Below are positions 8,589-17,658 of a stretch of DNA of 64,000 nt, one piece after another (the first letter of the stretch is position 1; the number at the start of each line of letters is the position of its first letter). Position numbers and translations under genes: made by a program. This DNA is from Deltaproteobacteria bacterium (GTDB taxonomy: Bacteria > Myxococcota_A > Polyangia > Polyangiales > Polyangiaceae): assembly GCA_016218915.1 (NCBI GenBank), contig JACRCQ010000045.1, forward strand, positions 87,661 to 151,660, in the 5' to 3' direction. The notes beneath the pieces are model-generated. The model ran no database searches. It saw nothing but the letters and a program-made list of their open reading frames with translations, and was not told where the DNA came from.

Positions 8589-9737
8589 GTGCCTCGCGAC
8601 TCGCTCTATTCGGAGAGGATCGTCTGGTCCGGCGAGCCGGCAACAGTGGGAACCCCTTCCATGTACCGGGCCGGTGCCTGGCTGCTCGCGATCATGTCCG
8701 CGGATGCCACGCTGCTCGCGATCGCCGCTGCCCGCGCTGCGCATCTCGCCCCGGCGCGTCTGATCATCTTTGCTGCGTGGTGCGCAACCTTCGCGTTGGC
8801 CATCCGCATGATTCCGGTCATCTGGTCGCAGGCAGCGAGATTCGTGGTGACCGATCAACACGTGATCTGGGCGCGCGGCACGTTCAAACGCACGATGCAG
8901 CGCGATGCGATCTCGTACGCCCGCATCCAGTGGAGTCGCCACAATCCGGGCGTCGGCGACCTCGAGCTCGTTCGTGCCGTGCCCGCTGGCGTGCTGCATC
9001 GAGGGCTCACCCTCGTGCTGCAGGGAGTGACTGCACCGGACCGGGTCTGGTCGATCGTGCGAGGCGTCCCGACGACAGCCGCAGGCGGCGATGGAAGGCG
9101 TCCACTCTCTCAGAGGCTCGACGATGGCGAGCGGGTGCTGTGGTCCGGGCAGCCGACGCGTTCGTGGCGAGCATGGTTGCCGCTGAGCACGCGTCGGCTC
9201 TTGACCACCACCCTGGCCGTCGCTTGTTTCGCGGCAGCGGTGAGAAGCGTGTCCACCGGCGTGCCGATCGGGAGTCGGCTTCTGCACGCCGGAGTGCCGG
9301 TGGTGTCGCTCACGTTCCTCGCGTTGGTCGCTGCGTTCGCGCTGACGGTGGGAGTGCTTGCGGCCATTGGCGGCGCATTCCTGTACCAGGGGGTCGTGCG
9401 AAAGCCGTTGCTGGATCGTTCGACCCGCTACCTGGTGACGGACCGGCGGGTGCTGATCCAGAGGGGGCACGGAGAGATCCACCTGGACCGCTCGAACGTG
9501 GTGGATCTGATGGAAGAGAAGGGATTGTACGGCGGAGTGGACGCGTATCTGATCATGGACGGCCCGCGCTCGCGCGGCTTTGCGGCGAGCGGAGCATTCG
9601 GCCCTGGGGAACGAGCCAAGGGGTTCCTCCCGATGCTGCGAGGGATTCACGACGTGGAAGGGCTTCGGGCTGCGCTGGGACAATCTGCGCCGCTCGGTCG
9701 TTTCAGGGTTTCGAAGCCGAGCGCAGCGGGCGCTTGA
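8589..9737 (+). CDS. Membrane protein with two bacterial PH-like domains
   Basis: A 382-residue protein with an internal repeat. Each half has a GERV-LWSGQP-like opening (ERIVWSGEP near residue 9, ERVLWSGQP near 178), a pair of hydrophobic membrane segments, and a (F/Y)xVTDxxV strand (ARFVVTDQHVIW and TRYLVTDRRVLIQ), the hallmark of bPH2/YdbT-like domains. It is probably an inner-membrane protein. The GTG start has GGAG about 6 bases upstream. Its last 35 bases overlap the end of the oppositely oriented TPR gene. The function of these proteins is generally unknown. Confidence 0.8.
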   Translation: MPRDSLYSERIVWSGEPATVGTPSMYRAGAWLLAIMSADATLLAIAAARAAHLAPARLIIFAAWCATFALAIRMIPVIWSQAARFVVTDQHVIWARGTFKRTMQRDAISYARIQWSRHNPGVGDLELVRAVPAGVLHRGLTLVLQGVTAPDRVWSIVRGVPTTAAGGDGRRPLSQRLDDGERVLWSGQPTRSWRAWLPLSTRRLLTTTLAVACFAAAVRSVSTGVPIGSRLLHAGVPVVSLTFLALVAAFALTVGVLAAIGGAFLYQGVVRKPLLDRSTRYLVTDRRVLIQRGHGEIHLDRSNVVDLMEEKGLYGGVDAYLIMDGPRSRGFAASGAFGPGERAKGFLPMLRGIHDVEGLRAALGQSAPLGRFRVSKPSAAGA

Positions 9738-10707
9738 GAGCGCGTGCATCGCTGTCCCTCTGCTTGCGCTCGCACAGCTTGAGCCGCGAGCGGGCGGCTG
9801 CGACCCAGCGGTCTTCTGCTGAAGCAGCCTCGATGTAACGCTTCCAGTAGCCCGCAGCGTCCCGCCACCACAGCGAGGCCAGCGCAGGCTCCGGATCGTG
9901 AGATGCGCGCGCCATGGTACCCAGCGCGTCGTACCAGAACCGATCGTATTCGGGCACGAAGAACACGTTGTCGTCGTGCAGGGTCTCGGCATTGGGATCG
10001 TACTGGAGTGCGGACCACGCCTGCGCGACGGCGCCGTTGGGATCGCCGCTGCGATCCAGGGCCACGGCGAGCCCCCAGTGGGCCAGGGCATGATCCGGGG
10101 TGATGGCGAGCGAGGCGCGGTATCCCTGCACGGCGCGATCGAGGTCGCCGAGGACCATGTGCGCCTCGGCCTGGTTCATGACGATCAAGGCTCGTTCGGT
10201 CCGCGAGGTCTCGAGGGGAAGGATGGCGTTGTAGACCTCGATCTCCTTGCGCGGCTGACCCAGCTTCGCGTAGGCGACTGCCAAGGCGAATCGCGCGTCG
10301 ATCGCGTCGGGGTGCTCCGGCGTGACCGCGATGGCTTCTTCGAGAACCTGCACCGCGTGCTCGAGGTACACGCGCTGCTGCTCCGGGCGCTCCTCGTGAG
10401 CCAACCTGGCAAGCACCCTCCCGTACAGGAACCTGGGACGCGGATCCGGGGAATGGACTGCGTCCGCACGCTCGAGCAAGTGCATGGCGTTCAACAGCAG
10501 GCGCCGACGCGAGCCGTAGTCCGGGCCGCCCCGATGAGCGTCGATGAGCGCGCGCTGGGCGTCGCGAAAAGCCGCCATGTCCCGCGCGAGCCTTGGAGCG
10601 ACTGCGATGTCCCAGATGTCCGGTGAGCCCGCTCGGACGGGCGCAGCGAAGGTGCAGGTTGCGATCGACAGCGCGACTGCGACCCACCCACACTGCCCCG
10701 GCTTCAT
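9703..10707 (-). CDS. Secreted TPR protein
   Basis: A 334-residue protein with a signal peptide (MKPGQCGWVAVALSIATCTF, cleavage near PVRAG). Tetratricopeptide-like helices fill residues ~70-230 (PDAIDARFALAVAYAKLGQP, and HALAHWGLAVALDRSGDPNG), with a Trp/Tyr-rich C-terminal part (DRFWYDALGTMA and WWRDAAGYWKRYI). The start ATG overlaps the stop of the upstream TPR gene by 4 bases, so the pair is translationally coupled. The C terminus overlaps the convergent PH-domain gene. It is probably a periplasmic scaffold; no partner is known. Confidence 0.8.
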   Translation of the reverse strand: MKPGQCGWVAVALSIATCTFAAPVRAGSPDIWDIAVAPRLARDMAAFRDAQRALIDAHRGGPDYGSRRRLLLNAMHLLERADAVHSPDPRPRFLYGRVLARLAHEERPEQQRVYLEHAVQVLEEAIAVTPEHPDAIDARFALAVAYAKLGQPRKEIEVYNAILPLETSRTERALIVMNQAEAHMVLGDLDRAVQGYRASLAITPDHALAHWGLAVALDRSGDPNGAVAQAWSALQYDPNAETLHDDNVFFVPEYDRFWYDALGTMARASHDPEPALASLWWRDAAGYWKRYIEAASAEDRWVAAARSRLKLCERKQRDSDARALKRPLRSASKP

Positions 10708-11714
10708 CTGCTGGCCCCAGCGGGCCGCGGCGGTGCGACCGGGCCCCTTCCCTTCTTCGCCGCTGCAGCGCGCGCCGCATCGAGATGTCGCTTGGCGTGG
10801 TCCTTCCACTTCGTGACGCCTTCGCGGGAAACGAAGCGCTCCCAGTACTCTGCCGCTTTGCGCGGGTCGCTTCGCTCGATCGAGATCGCAACCATGGCGA
10901 TCGCATCGTCGGCCTGTACGAGGTATCCGTATGCGGTGGATTCCCGCTCCGGAGGCGTGAGCTCGAGACCGCGCGCCCGCATCAGCTCCACCATCTCGGC
11001 CGCCTGCGCTGCCGTGCCCGCGCGATCGAGTGCGAGCGCGAGCAGCGCGAGGACGTCGGGATCGAGCTTGCTGGCCGGATTGGAGCGTGCCTCGGCCAGC
11101 AGGGAGATCGCCTCGCGCAAGCCGTCGTCCTGCGACATCGCAACCGACGCCGCCTCCAGGAGCACGAGCGTCCGATCCTGGACGGAAGACAGGAGCCCGA
11201 GCCGCGGCACGAGAGCGCGATACGTGCTGAGCGCATCGGTGAGCTTGCCCGACTGCCTCTGGGCAACCGCGAGGTCGTGCAGCGCCTGCGGCTCTTCTAC
11301 GCTGCGGGCATCGATCGTGCGCGCTCGCTCGAACTCCTTGAGCGCGTCTTCGAAGCGATGCACGGCGACGTCGGCACGCGCCATCACGACCCACGGGGAG
11401 GCGTAGCCGGGCAGGATTCGATCCGCGACGGTGGCTGCTTCGCGAGCGGCAACCGGGGCCTGCGACAGGCGAGCTTGTGCGCGACCGATCAAGTCGCAGT
11501 AGCGACGAAGCTGGGGCTGACGCGCATTGTCCCAGATGGTCGGGTGCCAGGCGCGCTCGGCGGCATTGCCTGGGCCAGCGCATTCTCGGGGACGACCGGA
11601 TGCGTTGGCGGCCATGGTGAGCACGACACCCTCACGCGGGCCGGACAGGGCCGTGCCTGCGCACAGAGCGCACGCAGCGGTGACGCCGAGCAGCATCAGC
11701 TTGGGACGAGACAT
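10704..11714 (-). CDS. Secreted TPR protein, partner of the downstream TPR gene
   Basis: A 336-residue protein with a signal peptide (MSRPKLMLLGVTAACALCAG). Repeated helical pairs resembling TPRs occupy residues ~100-270 (RFEDALKEFERARTIDARS, QSGKLTDALSTYRALVPRL). The C-terminal motif RKAAEYWERFVSRE resembles the DAAGYWKRYIEAA segment of the next protein, so the two may be diverged duplicates. The end is basic and Pro/Ala-rich. The first gene of a two-gene leftward operon (4-base overlap), function unknown. Confidence 0.8.
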   Translation of the reverse strand: MSRPKLMLLGVTAACALCAGTALSGPREGVVLTMAANASGRPRECAGPGNAAERAWHPTIWDNARQPQLRRYCDLIGRAQARLSQAPVAAREAATVADRILPGYASPWVVMARADVAVHRFEDALKEFERARTIDARSVEEPQALHDLAVAQRQSGKLTDALSTYRALVPRLGLLSSVQDRTLVLLEAASVAMSQDDGLREAISLLAEARSNPASKLDPDVLALLALALDRAGTAAQAAEMVELMRARGLELTPPERESTAYGYLVQADDAIAMVAISIERSDPRKAAEYWERFVSREGVTKWKDHAKRHLDAARAAAAKKGRGPVAPPRPAGASR

Positions 11715-11730
11715 CAGGGACTAGGGTAAT

Positions 11731-14112
11731 CTATCGCCTGCGCCTTGCCAGCAGGATGGATGCAAGGGCCAGGAACGCGATGCCTGCGCCGGCGGGGAGC
11801 GTGCCGGAGGCCGGCGTGCGGCAGCCGCAACCGCCGTCATCGGACGGGGTTTCCGCGGGAGGAGTCTCGGAGGCGTCCGCGCCGGCGTCCTCCGGGCCAG
11901 GGCCCGAGTCGACCTCCGGACTTGCGTCTGGACCTGCATCCATGTCGACCACGAAGTCGAACTTGAAGCTGTTGAACATCGAGCCGTTGTCGCCCTTGTT
12001 CACCAGCATCACATAGGCTTCCTTGGCTCCAGCGGGCACCGGAATGGGCGCGGTCCACTTGGCGCCGCTCGCCGTGGCATTGATCACGGTCGTGGTGTTG
12101 GCGGTCTTGTCCGGAATCGCGAACTCGATCTCCTTGTCGAAGCTCACCAGGAACGCAGGGGTGAATGGCGTGCCCGTGCCCCCCAACGGGTTGCCGCTGG
12201 TCTTGAGCTCCATGAACGTCGCGTTGACCGTGGTCGTGTTCGCCGGAATCGGGACCTTCACCTGGAACAGCCCGGGTGCGTACTCCAAAGCGCTGCCCAT
12301 CAGGAACTCCGACTTGCCCGCAACCATGAAGTTGCCGAGCAGGCCAGGGCCCTTGTCCTTGGAGCTGATCGCCGTGCCTTCCCACGCGAACATGCGGTGG
12401 CAACGAGGCAGAATGCCGCGATCGGTGAACTCCGTGGTCATCTTGTCGGCCGCGGTCTTGCCGAGCGCCGAGGATTCGATCGCCTTGACGAACGCATCGG
12501 CGAGGTCCTCGTAGCCCAGGTCACCTGAAGCGACTGTGTGGAGGGTTGCGAACAGCGCCTGATCGAAGGCCTTCTTGTCTTCCGGGGTGGTGAAGGTCTG
12601 GCGAACGCTCCACATCGCCGCAGAGAAGAACTCGGCGTCGGCGTGGACCTCGCCGGTCAGCCACAGCGGACAGGTCTTGTCGTTGTCGAGCAGGCGAATG
12701 CCCTTGCAGGTGGGGCCGAGGAAGTCCCTGCAGGCGTATTCGCCGCTGTTGCCTTCGCCCGCAATCGCAGAGGAGAAGTAGTCGGCAATGCCTTCGTTCA
12801 TGCCCCCGGGAGATACGCTTCCGCCCTGCGAATCGAAGTGCCAGAAGCCGCTGAGAGCAGCCGTGGAGTCGACCACCGCGTGGCCGAACTCGTGGAACAC
12901 GACGTCGCCGTCGTAGGAGAAGTCGATGCTGGGTCCCTGGCCGAACATGAGCGCGGCGCCTTTGATTTCCGGCCAGATCGTGGACAGGATCTGGTCATAG
13001 CCGTTCGGATCCCACCCCGTGTAGAAGGCGTTGGAGAACGGATCGAGCGGCGCGTTCGGGTCCTGCATCTTGGCGAAGTCCTGGCTCATCGATCCGCCAG
13101 GGAGCATCAGGTTGGCGACGAGGTGCAGCGGCCAGGCCTTGTTCGCGTCCGAAAGCTTGAACGTCGGATCAAAGCCGCGGAAGTACGTGTACGCCTGGTT
13201 CGCGTGGTAGAAGATCGACAGCTGGGCATAGGGGTCGCCGCCCGACGTGTCGTCGACCTTCTGGTACTGCAGGTAGTCGCCGTCCGCGGCCGCAAATGCC
13301 TCGCCTGCTCCGGCTCCTGCATCCGCTGCGGAGCTCTTGCTCGCCAGCTCGCACACGTGCACGTTCAGATTGAACCCGCCGTAGGACACCGGCTTGAGCG
13401 TCTTGGTGTCCACGCAGTTGAACGAGACCGTATCCGGGTTGTCGGGCGTCACGTTCGGGTCCGGGATCGGCAGCGTGACGTCGATCGTCGTGGGCGACGA
13501 GACCGGGTTGAACTCGTTCATCTTCGCCTGGTTCTTGAACCGGACGGCGTTCTCGCGGGCGATCACGTTTCCGGTCAGGGCATCGACGATGACGACCGGA
13601 ACGTAGGGGAACGGCAAGAGAGAGGGCCCACGGACCATGTACGCCAGGCGGCCGCCTGAGGCACCGGGCCAGATGACCAGACGCGCATGATGCGGCTGCG
13701 TGGGCAGGCCGCTGGCCTTGCTGGCAACCGACGCGGCATGGATCGAATCGATCGTGGCGGTCGTGGTGGCAGGAAGACGGGGCTCCAGGCGGGAGGTGGC
13801 CAACGCGACGGCGCCGCTCGGCTGCACGGCGATGGCTGCGCCGTGGCCGATCACCGGCAGCCCCATGCGCATCTGACGGAAGCGGTAGATGGTGAGGGTT
13901 CCTGCCCTGGCCACGCGCGCATCGGACAGCTCGACATGCGAGGGGATCGCGGCGTGCTTGACGAGGACGTCGCGAGCCGCCTGGGGCGAGGCCACGCTCT
14001 CGAGGGGCGGGATATCGAGGACAAATCTGCTGGCCGCATTCGGAGCCGCGTCAGCGCGGGCAGAAGCAAGGAGCGCGACCAGGGCCAACGTGAAGGGAGC
14101 AACGTGCCGCAT
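11731..14112 (-). CDS. Secreted gluzincin metallopeptidase with MYXO-CTERM-type anchor
   Basis: A 793-residue exported protein. The ATG is preceded by GCAGGAGG and opens a signal peptide (MRHVAPFTLALVALLASARA). An FTP/PepSY-like propeptide region (TIYRFRQMRMGLPVIGHG) is followed by the zinc site VVFHEFGHAVVDS (HExxH) and MNEGIADYFSSA, whose Glu is the likely third ligand, as in M4/M36-type peptidases. After a beta-rich C-terminal domain come an acidic Pro/Glu/Asp linker, a GCGCR motif, a hydrophobic helix and RRRR at the very end, the MYXO-CTERM sorting pattern. The mature enzyme is probably processed and anchored at or released from the cell surface. The substrate is unknown. Confidence 0.88.
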   Translation of the reverse strand: MRHVAPFTLALVALLASARADAAPNAASRFVLDIPPLESVASPQAARDVLVKHAAIPSHVELSDARVARAGTLTIYRFRQMRMGLPVIGHGAAIAVQPSGAVALATSRLEPRLPATTTATIDSIHAASVASKASGLPTQPHHARLVIWPGASGGRLAYMVRGPSLLPFPYVPVVIVDALTGNVIARENAVRFKNQAKMNEFNPVSSPTTIDVTLPIPDPNVTPDNPDTVSFNCVDTKTLKPVSYGGFNLNVHVCELASKSSAADAGAGAGEAFAAADGDYLQYQKVDDTSGGDPYAQLSIFYHANQAYTYFRGFDPTFKLSDANKAWPLHLVANLMLPGGSMSQDFAKMQDPNAPLDPFSNAFYTGWDPNGYDQILSTIWPEIKGAALMFGQGPSIDFSYDGDVVFHEFGHAVVDSTAALSGFWHFDSQGGSVSPGGMNEGIADYFSSAIAGEGNSGEYACRDFLGPTCKGIRLLDNDKTCPLWLTGEVHADAEFFSAAMWSVRQTFTTPEDKKAFDQALFATLHTVASGDLGYEDLADAFVKAIESSALGKTAADKMTTEFTDRGILPRCHRMFAWEGTAISSKDKGPGLLGNFMVAGKSEFLMGSALEYAPGLFQVKVPIPANTTTVNATFMELKTSGNPLGGTGTPFTPAFLVSFDKEIEFAIPDKTANTTTVINATASGAKWTAPIPVPAGAKEAYVMLVNKGDNGSMFNSFKFDFVVDMDAGPDASPEVDSGPGPEDAGADASETPPAETPSDDGGCGCRTPASGTLPAGAGIAFLALASILLARRRR

Positions 14113-14225
14113 GAAAGCCTCCTGCGGGCAACAACCCGCTCTTTCGAGAAGTGTAGTAGCTGCGATCGGAACCGAGCAAGGGGTGTAAGATTCCAGCTTG
14201 CTGCGTCGCGTCGATCGCCGAGCCC

Positions 14226-15518
14226 TCACGCAAACGAGTCGTTCACCACCAGGGTCGCATCGCGCGACGGCCCCACGGAGAGGATGTCGCAGCGCACGCC
14301 CACGGCGTGCTCGACGAATTCGATGTACCGGCGCGTAGCATCTGGCAGCGCATCGACGCGCGAGACGCTTCCGATGGGTTCGGACCACCCGGCGAGGTTC
14401 TCGTAGACGGGAGTCAGCGCCCCTGGGACGTCAATCAGATCCACGGGCAGATCCTGGGTGCGACCACGGGGCGTGTCGTAGGCAACGCAGACCCGAATCG
14501 GATCGAGCCCGCTGAGCACGTCGAGCTTGGTCATTGCCATCGCGTCGAAGCCGTTGACGCGCGCAGCGTAGCGAAGCGCAGCAACGTCGAGCCAGCCGGT
14601 GCGTCGCGCCCTGCCCGTGACCGAGCCGAACTCCGCCCCGACCTTCTTGAGGTGATCGCCGACCGAGTCGTTGAGCTCGGTGGGGAAGGGGCCGCCTCCG
14701 ACGCGAGTTGCGTAGGCCTTGGTGATGCCGAGCACGCGGGTGATCGCGCGCGGCCCGATTCCCGTGCCTGTGCACGCGCCCGCAGCGATCGTGGAGGACG
14801 AGGTGACGAACGGATAGGTGCCATGATCGATGTCGAGCAGGGTTCCCTGCGCGCCCTCGAACAGCACGCGCTGTCGCGCGCGAAGGCGGCTGTGGACCAG
14901 AGCGGAGGTGTCGGCGAGCAAGGGAACGATGCGCGCGGCGGCCTTGGCCAGCTCGGCGACGATCGATTCGACCGATGGTACGGCAATTCGGTTGGCGTCG
15001 AACAGCGGACGCCACGCGTCGAGGGCTGCCCGGATGTTGGCAGCAGCGCGGTCGGGATCGCGCAGGTCTCCGAGCAGCAGGCCGCGACGAGCCGCCTTGT
15101 CTTCGTAGGCGGGACCGATTCCGCGCCGCGTGGTGCCGATGGCCCGACCCGGTGCGGCGAGGTTCTCGCGCAAGCCGTCAGCAAGAGCGTGATACGGAAG
15201 GATCGCGTGCGCGCGATCCGACACGAAGAGCCGTCCGTCGATCTGGTGCCCCTGTGACTCGAGCTCCTCGATCTCTTTGACGAGCAGGGTGGGATCGATG
15301 ACCATTCCCTGGGCGAGCACGCAGAGTTTTTCCGGCCACAGGATACCGCTGGGCACGAGGCGAACGACGATCTTGTTTCCGTCGACGACGAGCGTGTGCC
15401 CCGCGTTGGCGCCGCCCGCGTAGCGCACGACCACATCTGCGGATCGCGCGAGATGATCGACGATCTTGCCCTTGCCTTCGTCGCCCCACTGCGCTCCGAC
15501 CACGACTACGGCTGCCAT
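14226..15518 (-). CDS. purA: Adenylosuccinate synthetase
   Basis: A 430-residue enzyme forming adenylosuccinate from IMP, aspartate and GTP in purine synthesis. The N terminus MAAVVVVGAQWGDEGKGKIV carries the P-loop-like GDEGKGK with its catalytic Asp. NAGHT, the IGTTRRGIGPAYEDKA region, and VTGRARRTGWLD in the C-terminal half are all family signatures. Length matches the family. It stands alone: the peptidase gene starts 113 bases downstream and the FGE-like gene ends about 140 bases upstream. Confidence 0.97.
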   Translation of the reverse strand: MAAVVVVGAQWGDEGKGKIVDHLARSADVVVRYAGGANAGHTLVVDGNKIVVRLVPSGILWPEKLCVLAQGMVIDPTLLVKEIEELESQGHQIDGRLFVSDRAHAILPYHALADGLRENLAAPGRAIGTTRRGIGPAYEDKAARRGLLLGDLRDPDRAAANIRAALDAWRPLFDANRIAVPSVESIVAELAKAAARIVPLLADTSALVHSRLRARQRVLFEGAQGTLLDIDHGTYPFVTSSSTIAAGACTGTGIGPRAITRVLGITKAYATRVGGGPFPTELNDSVGDHLKKVGAEFGSVTGRARRTGWLDVAALRYAARVNGFDAMAMTKLDVLSGLDPIRVCVAYDTPRGRTQDLPVDLIDVPGALTPVYENLAGWSEPIGSVSRVDALPDATRRYIEFVEHAVGVRCDILSVGPSRDATLVVNDSFA

Positions 15519-15660
15519 GCGACCTCCGGTCCGACAGGTGCTACGGATGCGACGGGCGCTGTAGCGCCAACGGGCATCGGCGGCCAGGGGGTTCGCACGA
15601 AGGGGCCGGGCTCAGCTGGGGACGGACTGTGCTTTCTCGTGGGCATGGGATCGGGTCAGG

Positions 15661-16731
15661 TCAGGTGCCGTCGTTCTCGGGGGCGACTTTCCGGGTCGAA
15701 GGGCCGGGCGGGTTGATCGGCACGGGCAGGGGCGCCCGATCCGCGGGTTGCTGGACAGGGGGCGGGGAAGCGCCCGGAGGGACGTAGGCCTGTGCGCCAG
15801 CCGGGTCTTTGCAGCAGCGGAACGTGATGAAGTAGTAGGTGAAGTCAGGCGGGTGGCTGGTGGTCATGGGGCGGCAGGCATTGCGCACGTGCCCCCACGC
15901 GCCGCCCTTGAGGCCGGCCCACTCCGACTTCTCGTGGTCGTCTCTCTTGGTGCGGGTGACCCACTCGTCCATGTTGCCGGTCATGTCGTTGACACCGAAT
16001 CCGGACAGGCAGCCGGGCATGGCGCCCGAGGGCACGCTCTGATCGAGCCGCGACAGCTCCTTGAGCGCGATCGCCTTGTCCTTGTTGTACATGAGCTTCA
16101 GACGCGGATCGATCCACGTGTTGTCGATGTTGCACTTGGTGTTGTCGCGCTCCCAACCGTAGGGGAACGGCGTCTCCTGCGGGCCCTCGCACGCGGCGAC
16201 CCACTCCCAGTCCCAGCAAGTGCGCTTGCCCAGGCTCCTGCACGTGGCTTCGGCGTCGTACCACGACACCATCCACGGCGGATGTGCCCCCTGCTTGTTC
16301 GGGTACTCGTACTTGTCGATGCAGAAGTCGAGGTGGTGACGTTGCTCGAGACACTTGGTCGAGCCTGGCTCGAACTTGTGGCAGAGCGTGATCTTGTTCG
16401 GCTTGTTCTTCTCCTTCTTGATGCACTTGCGCTCCACCTTCGGACAGAAGTCGTGCACGACGTGCAGCATGTCCGAAGGACAAGACGAAGCTTGGCCGTC
16501 TGCCGCGGCATCTCCACCTTCGGGCATCTGAGCATCCAGTGCGCCAGCGCCGTCAGGCTCGCCGCCGTCGCGCGCTCCGGGGGACGCTTCGAAGCTGCTG
16601 AGCCCCGCCTCGGCGGGCATGGCCGAGGAAGCGGGCGGGGTCAGGACCGGGGTTGGTGTTCCTCCGCACGCGGACCAGGCACTGGCGACGAGCAGGGACA
16701 CAGGGAGGGCAGCGAGGGTGAGGCGGTTCAT
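15661..16731 (-). CDS. FGE/SUMF1-fold lipoprotein
   Basis: A 356-residue exported protein: signal peptide, then a lipobox-like SAWSAC at ~residue 22, a long Pro/Ala/Asp/Gly linker, and a Cys-rich formylglycine-generating-enzyme-like (C-type-lectin-like) domain. Recognisable pieces are FCIDKYEYPN, YDAEATCRSLGKRTCWDWEW, FPYGWE, GVNDMTGNMDEWV, LKGGAWG and FITFRCCKD. Unlike the accessory cluster at the right end it keeps the TGNxxEWV motif. It is probably a surface lipoprotein; whether it has enzyme activity is not evident. Divergent from the ECF sigma factor. Confidence 0.85.
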   Translation of the reverse strand: MNRLTLAALPVSLLVASAWSACGGTPTPVLTPPASSAMPAEAGLSSFEASPGARDGGEPDGAGALDAQMPEGGDAAADGQASSCPSDMLHVVHDFCPKVERKCIKKEKNKPNKITLCHKFEPGSTKCLEQRHHLDFCIDKYEYPNKQGAHPPWMVSWYDAEATCRSLGKRTCWDWEWVAACEGPQETPFPYGWERDNTKCNIDNTWIDPRLKLMYNKDKAIALKELSRLDQSVPSGAMPGCLSGFGVNDMTGNMDEWVTRTKRDDHEKSEWAGLKGGAWGHVRNACRPMTTSHPPDFTYYFITFRCCKDPAGAQAYVPPGASPPPVQQPADRAPLPVPINPPGPSTRKVAPENDGT

Positions 16732-16816
16732 GGCGGCGGCGCATTCTGGACTCGTGCCGCCGGGTTTGACCAGGGGGGAGATGGAAAGGATTTTTACCGT
16801 TGACGATGCACTGTGG

Positions 16817-16837
16817 ATCGAAACGTTACTGTTCGAT
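16817..16837. promoter_or_regulatory. Inverted repeat ATCGAA-N9-TTCGAT, possible operator
   Basis: A 6-9-6 dyad in the 240-base gap between the FGE-like lipoprotein and the ECF sigma gene. Its position suits control of either divergent gene. A short A-run follows at 16943-16951. No promoter could be matched to a consensus. Confidence 0.25.
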
Positions 16838-16971
16838 TCCGCCCCGGCTCGCACGTCTGAGCCAAGAAACCCTTCATCTGGACCTGACCGGGGTTCGGCA
16901 CCGCCGTTGCAGAGGGGGAAGTCGCCCAACCTGGGCGGCGAAGAAAAAAAATCCCCGAAACGGAGATTGTG

Positions 16972-17562
16972 ATGGCGGCTCTTCCTAGCAGTGACGTGAT
17001 CAAGTCGGCTCAAGAGGGAAACGTGGTCGCGCTTTCGGACCTGGCCCGAACCATCCGGCCGCACATCGAGCGGCAGCTGGCGCGCTACCCCGTCTCCGAC
17101 GAAGACCGGCGCGATCTCCTGCAGAGCACCTTGATGCAGGTGGTTCGTCGGCTCGACTCCTTCCGTGGCGAAGCGAGCTTCTCGACCTGGCTGTTCCGCG
17201 TGACGGCCAATGAAGCGTTGATGATGATGAGGTCGCACCGCCGGCATCGCGCACGGTTGGTCGAAGGCCTCGATCTCGAAGACCTCGGCACGATCCCTGG
17301 CACGAGCGCGTCGAACGATGACGCTGACCTGCTGGGAGCAGCGAGCAGCGAGCGTGATGCGCGCATCCGCGATGCGCTCGCGGACCTGCCGGAGTCCTAC
17401 CGCTCTGTGGTGGTCGCGCACTACCATCACGATCTGGGGCTGCAGGAGATCGCCGACCGGCTCAACGTGAGCGAATCGGCAGTCCGCAGCCGCCTTCACC
17501 GTGCTCGCTCGCGGCTGCGTTCCGTGCTCGGTGCCGACGACGTCACCGGCGTAGCAGCCTGA
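16972..17562 (+). CDS. ECF-type RNA polymerase sigma factor
   Basis: A 196-residue extracytoplasmic-function sigma factor with only regions 2 and 4. Region 2 has DRRDLLQSTLMQVVRRLDSF and FSTWLFRVTANEALMMMR; region 4 has LPESYRSVVVAHYHHDLGLQ and the HTH ADRLNVSESAVRSRLHRARS. The ATG is favoured over the adjacent GTG because GGAG sits 7-10 bases upstream. No anti-sigma gene is next to it; the divergent FGE-like lipoprotein might be a target. The inducing signal is unknown. Confidence 0.92.
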   Translation: MAALPSSDVIKSAQEGNVVALSDLARTIRPHIERQLARYPVSDEDRRDLLQSTLMQVVRRLDSFRGEASFSTWLFRVTANEALMMMRSHRRHRARLVEGLDLEDLGTIPGTSASNDDADLLGAASSERDARIRDALADLPESYRSVVVAHYHHDLGLQEIADRLNVSESAVRSRLHRARSRLRSVLGADDVTGVAA

Positions 17563-17658
17563 TCCCCTCCCTTCTGCACCCGTGAATCGGGTGCGCCCCT
17601 CGAACTCTTCTCCTGGCACTTGGACCGTCGATGCGAACGTGCGAAGCTCCGCGCGTTC

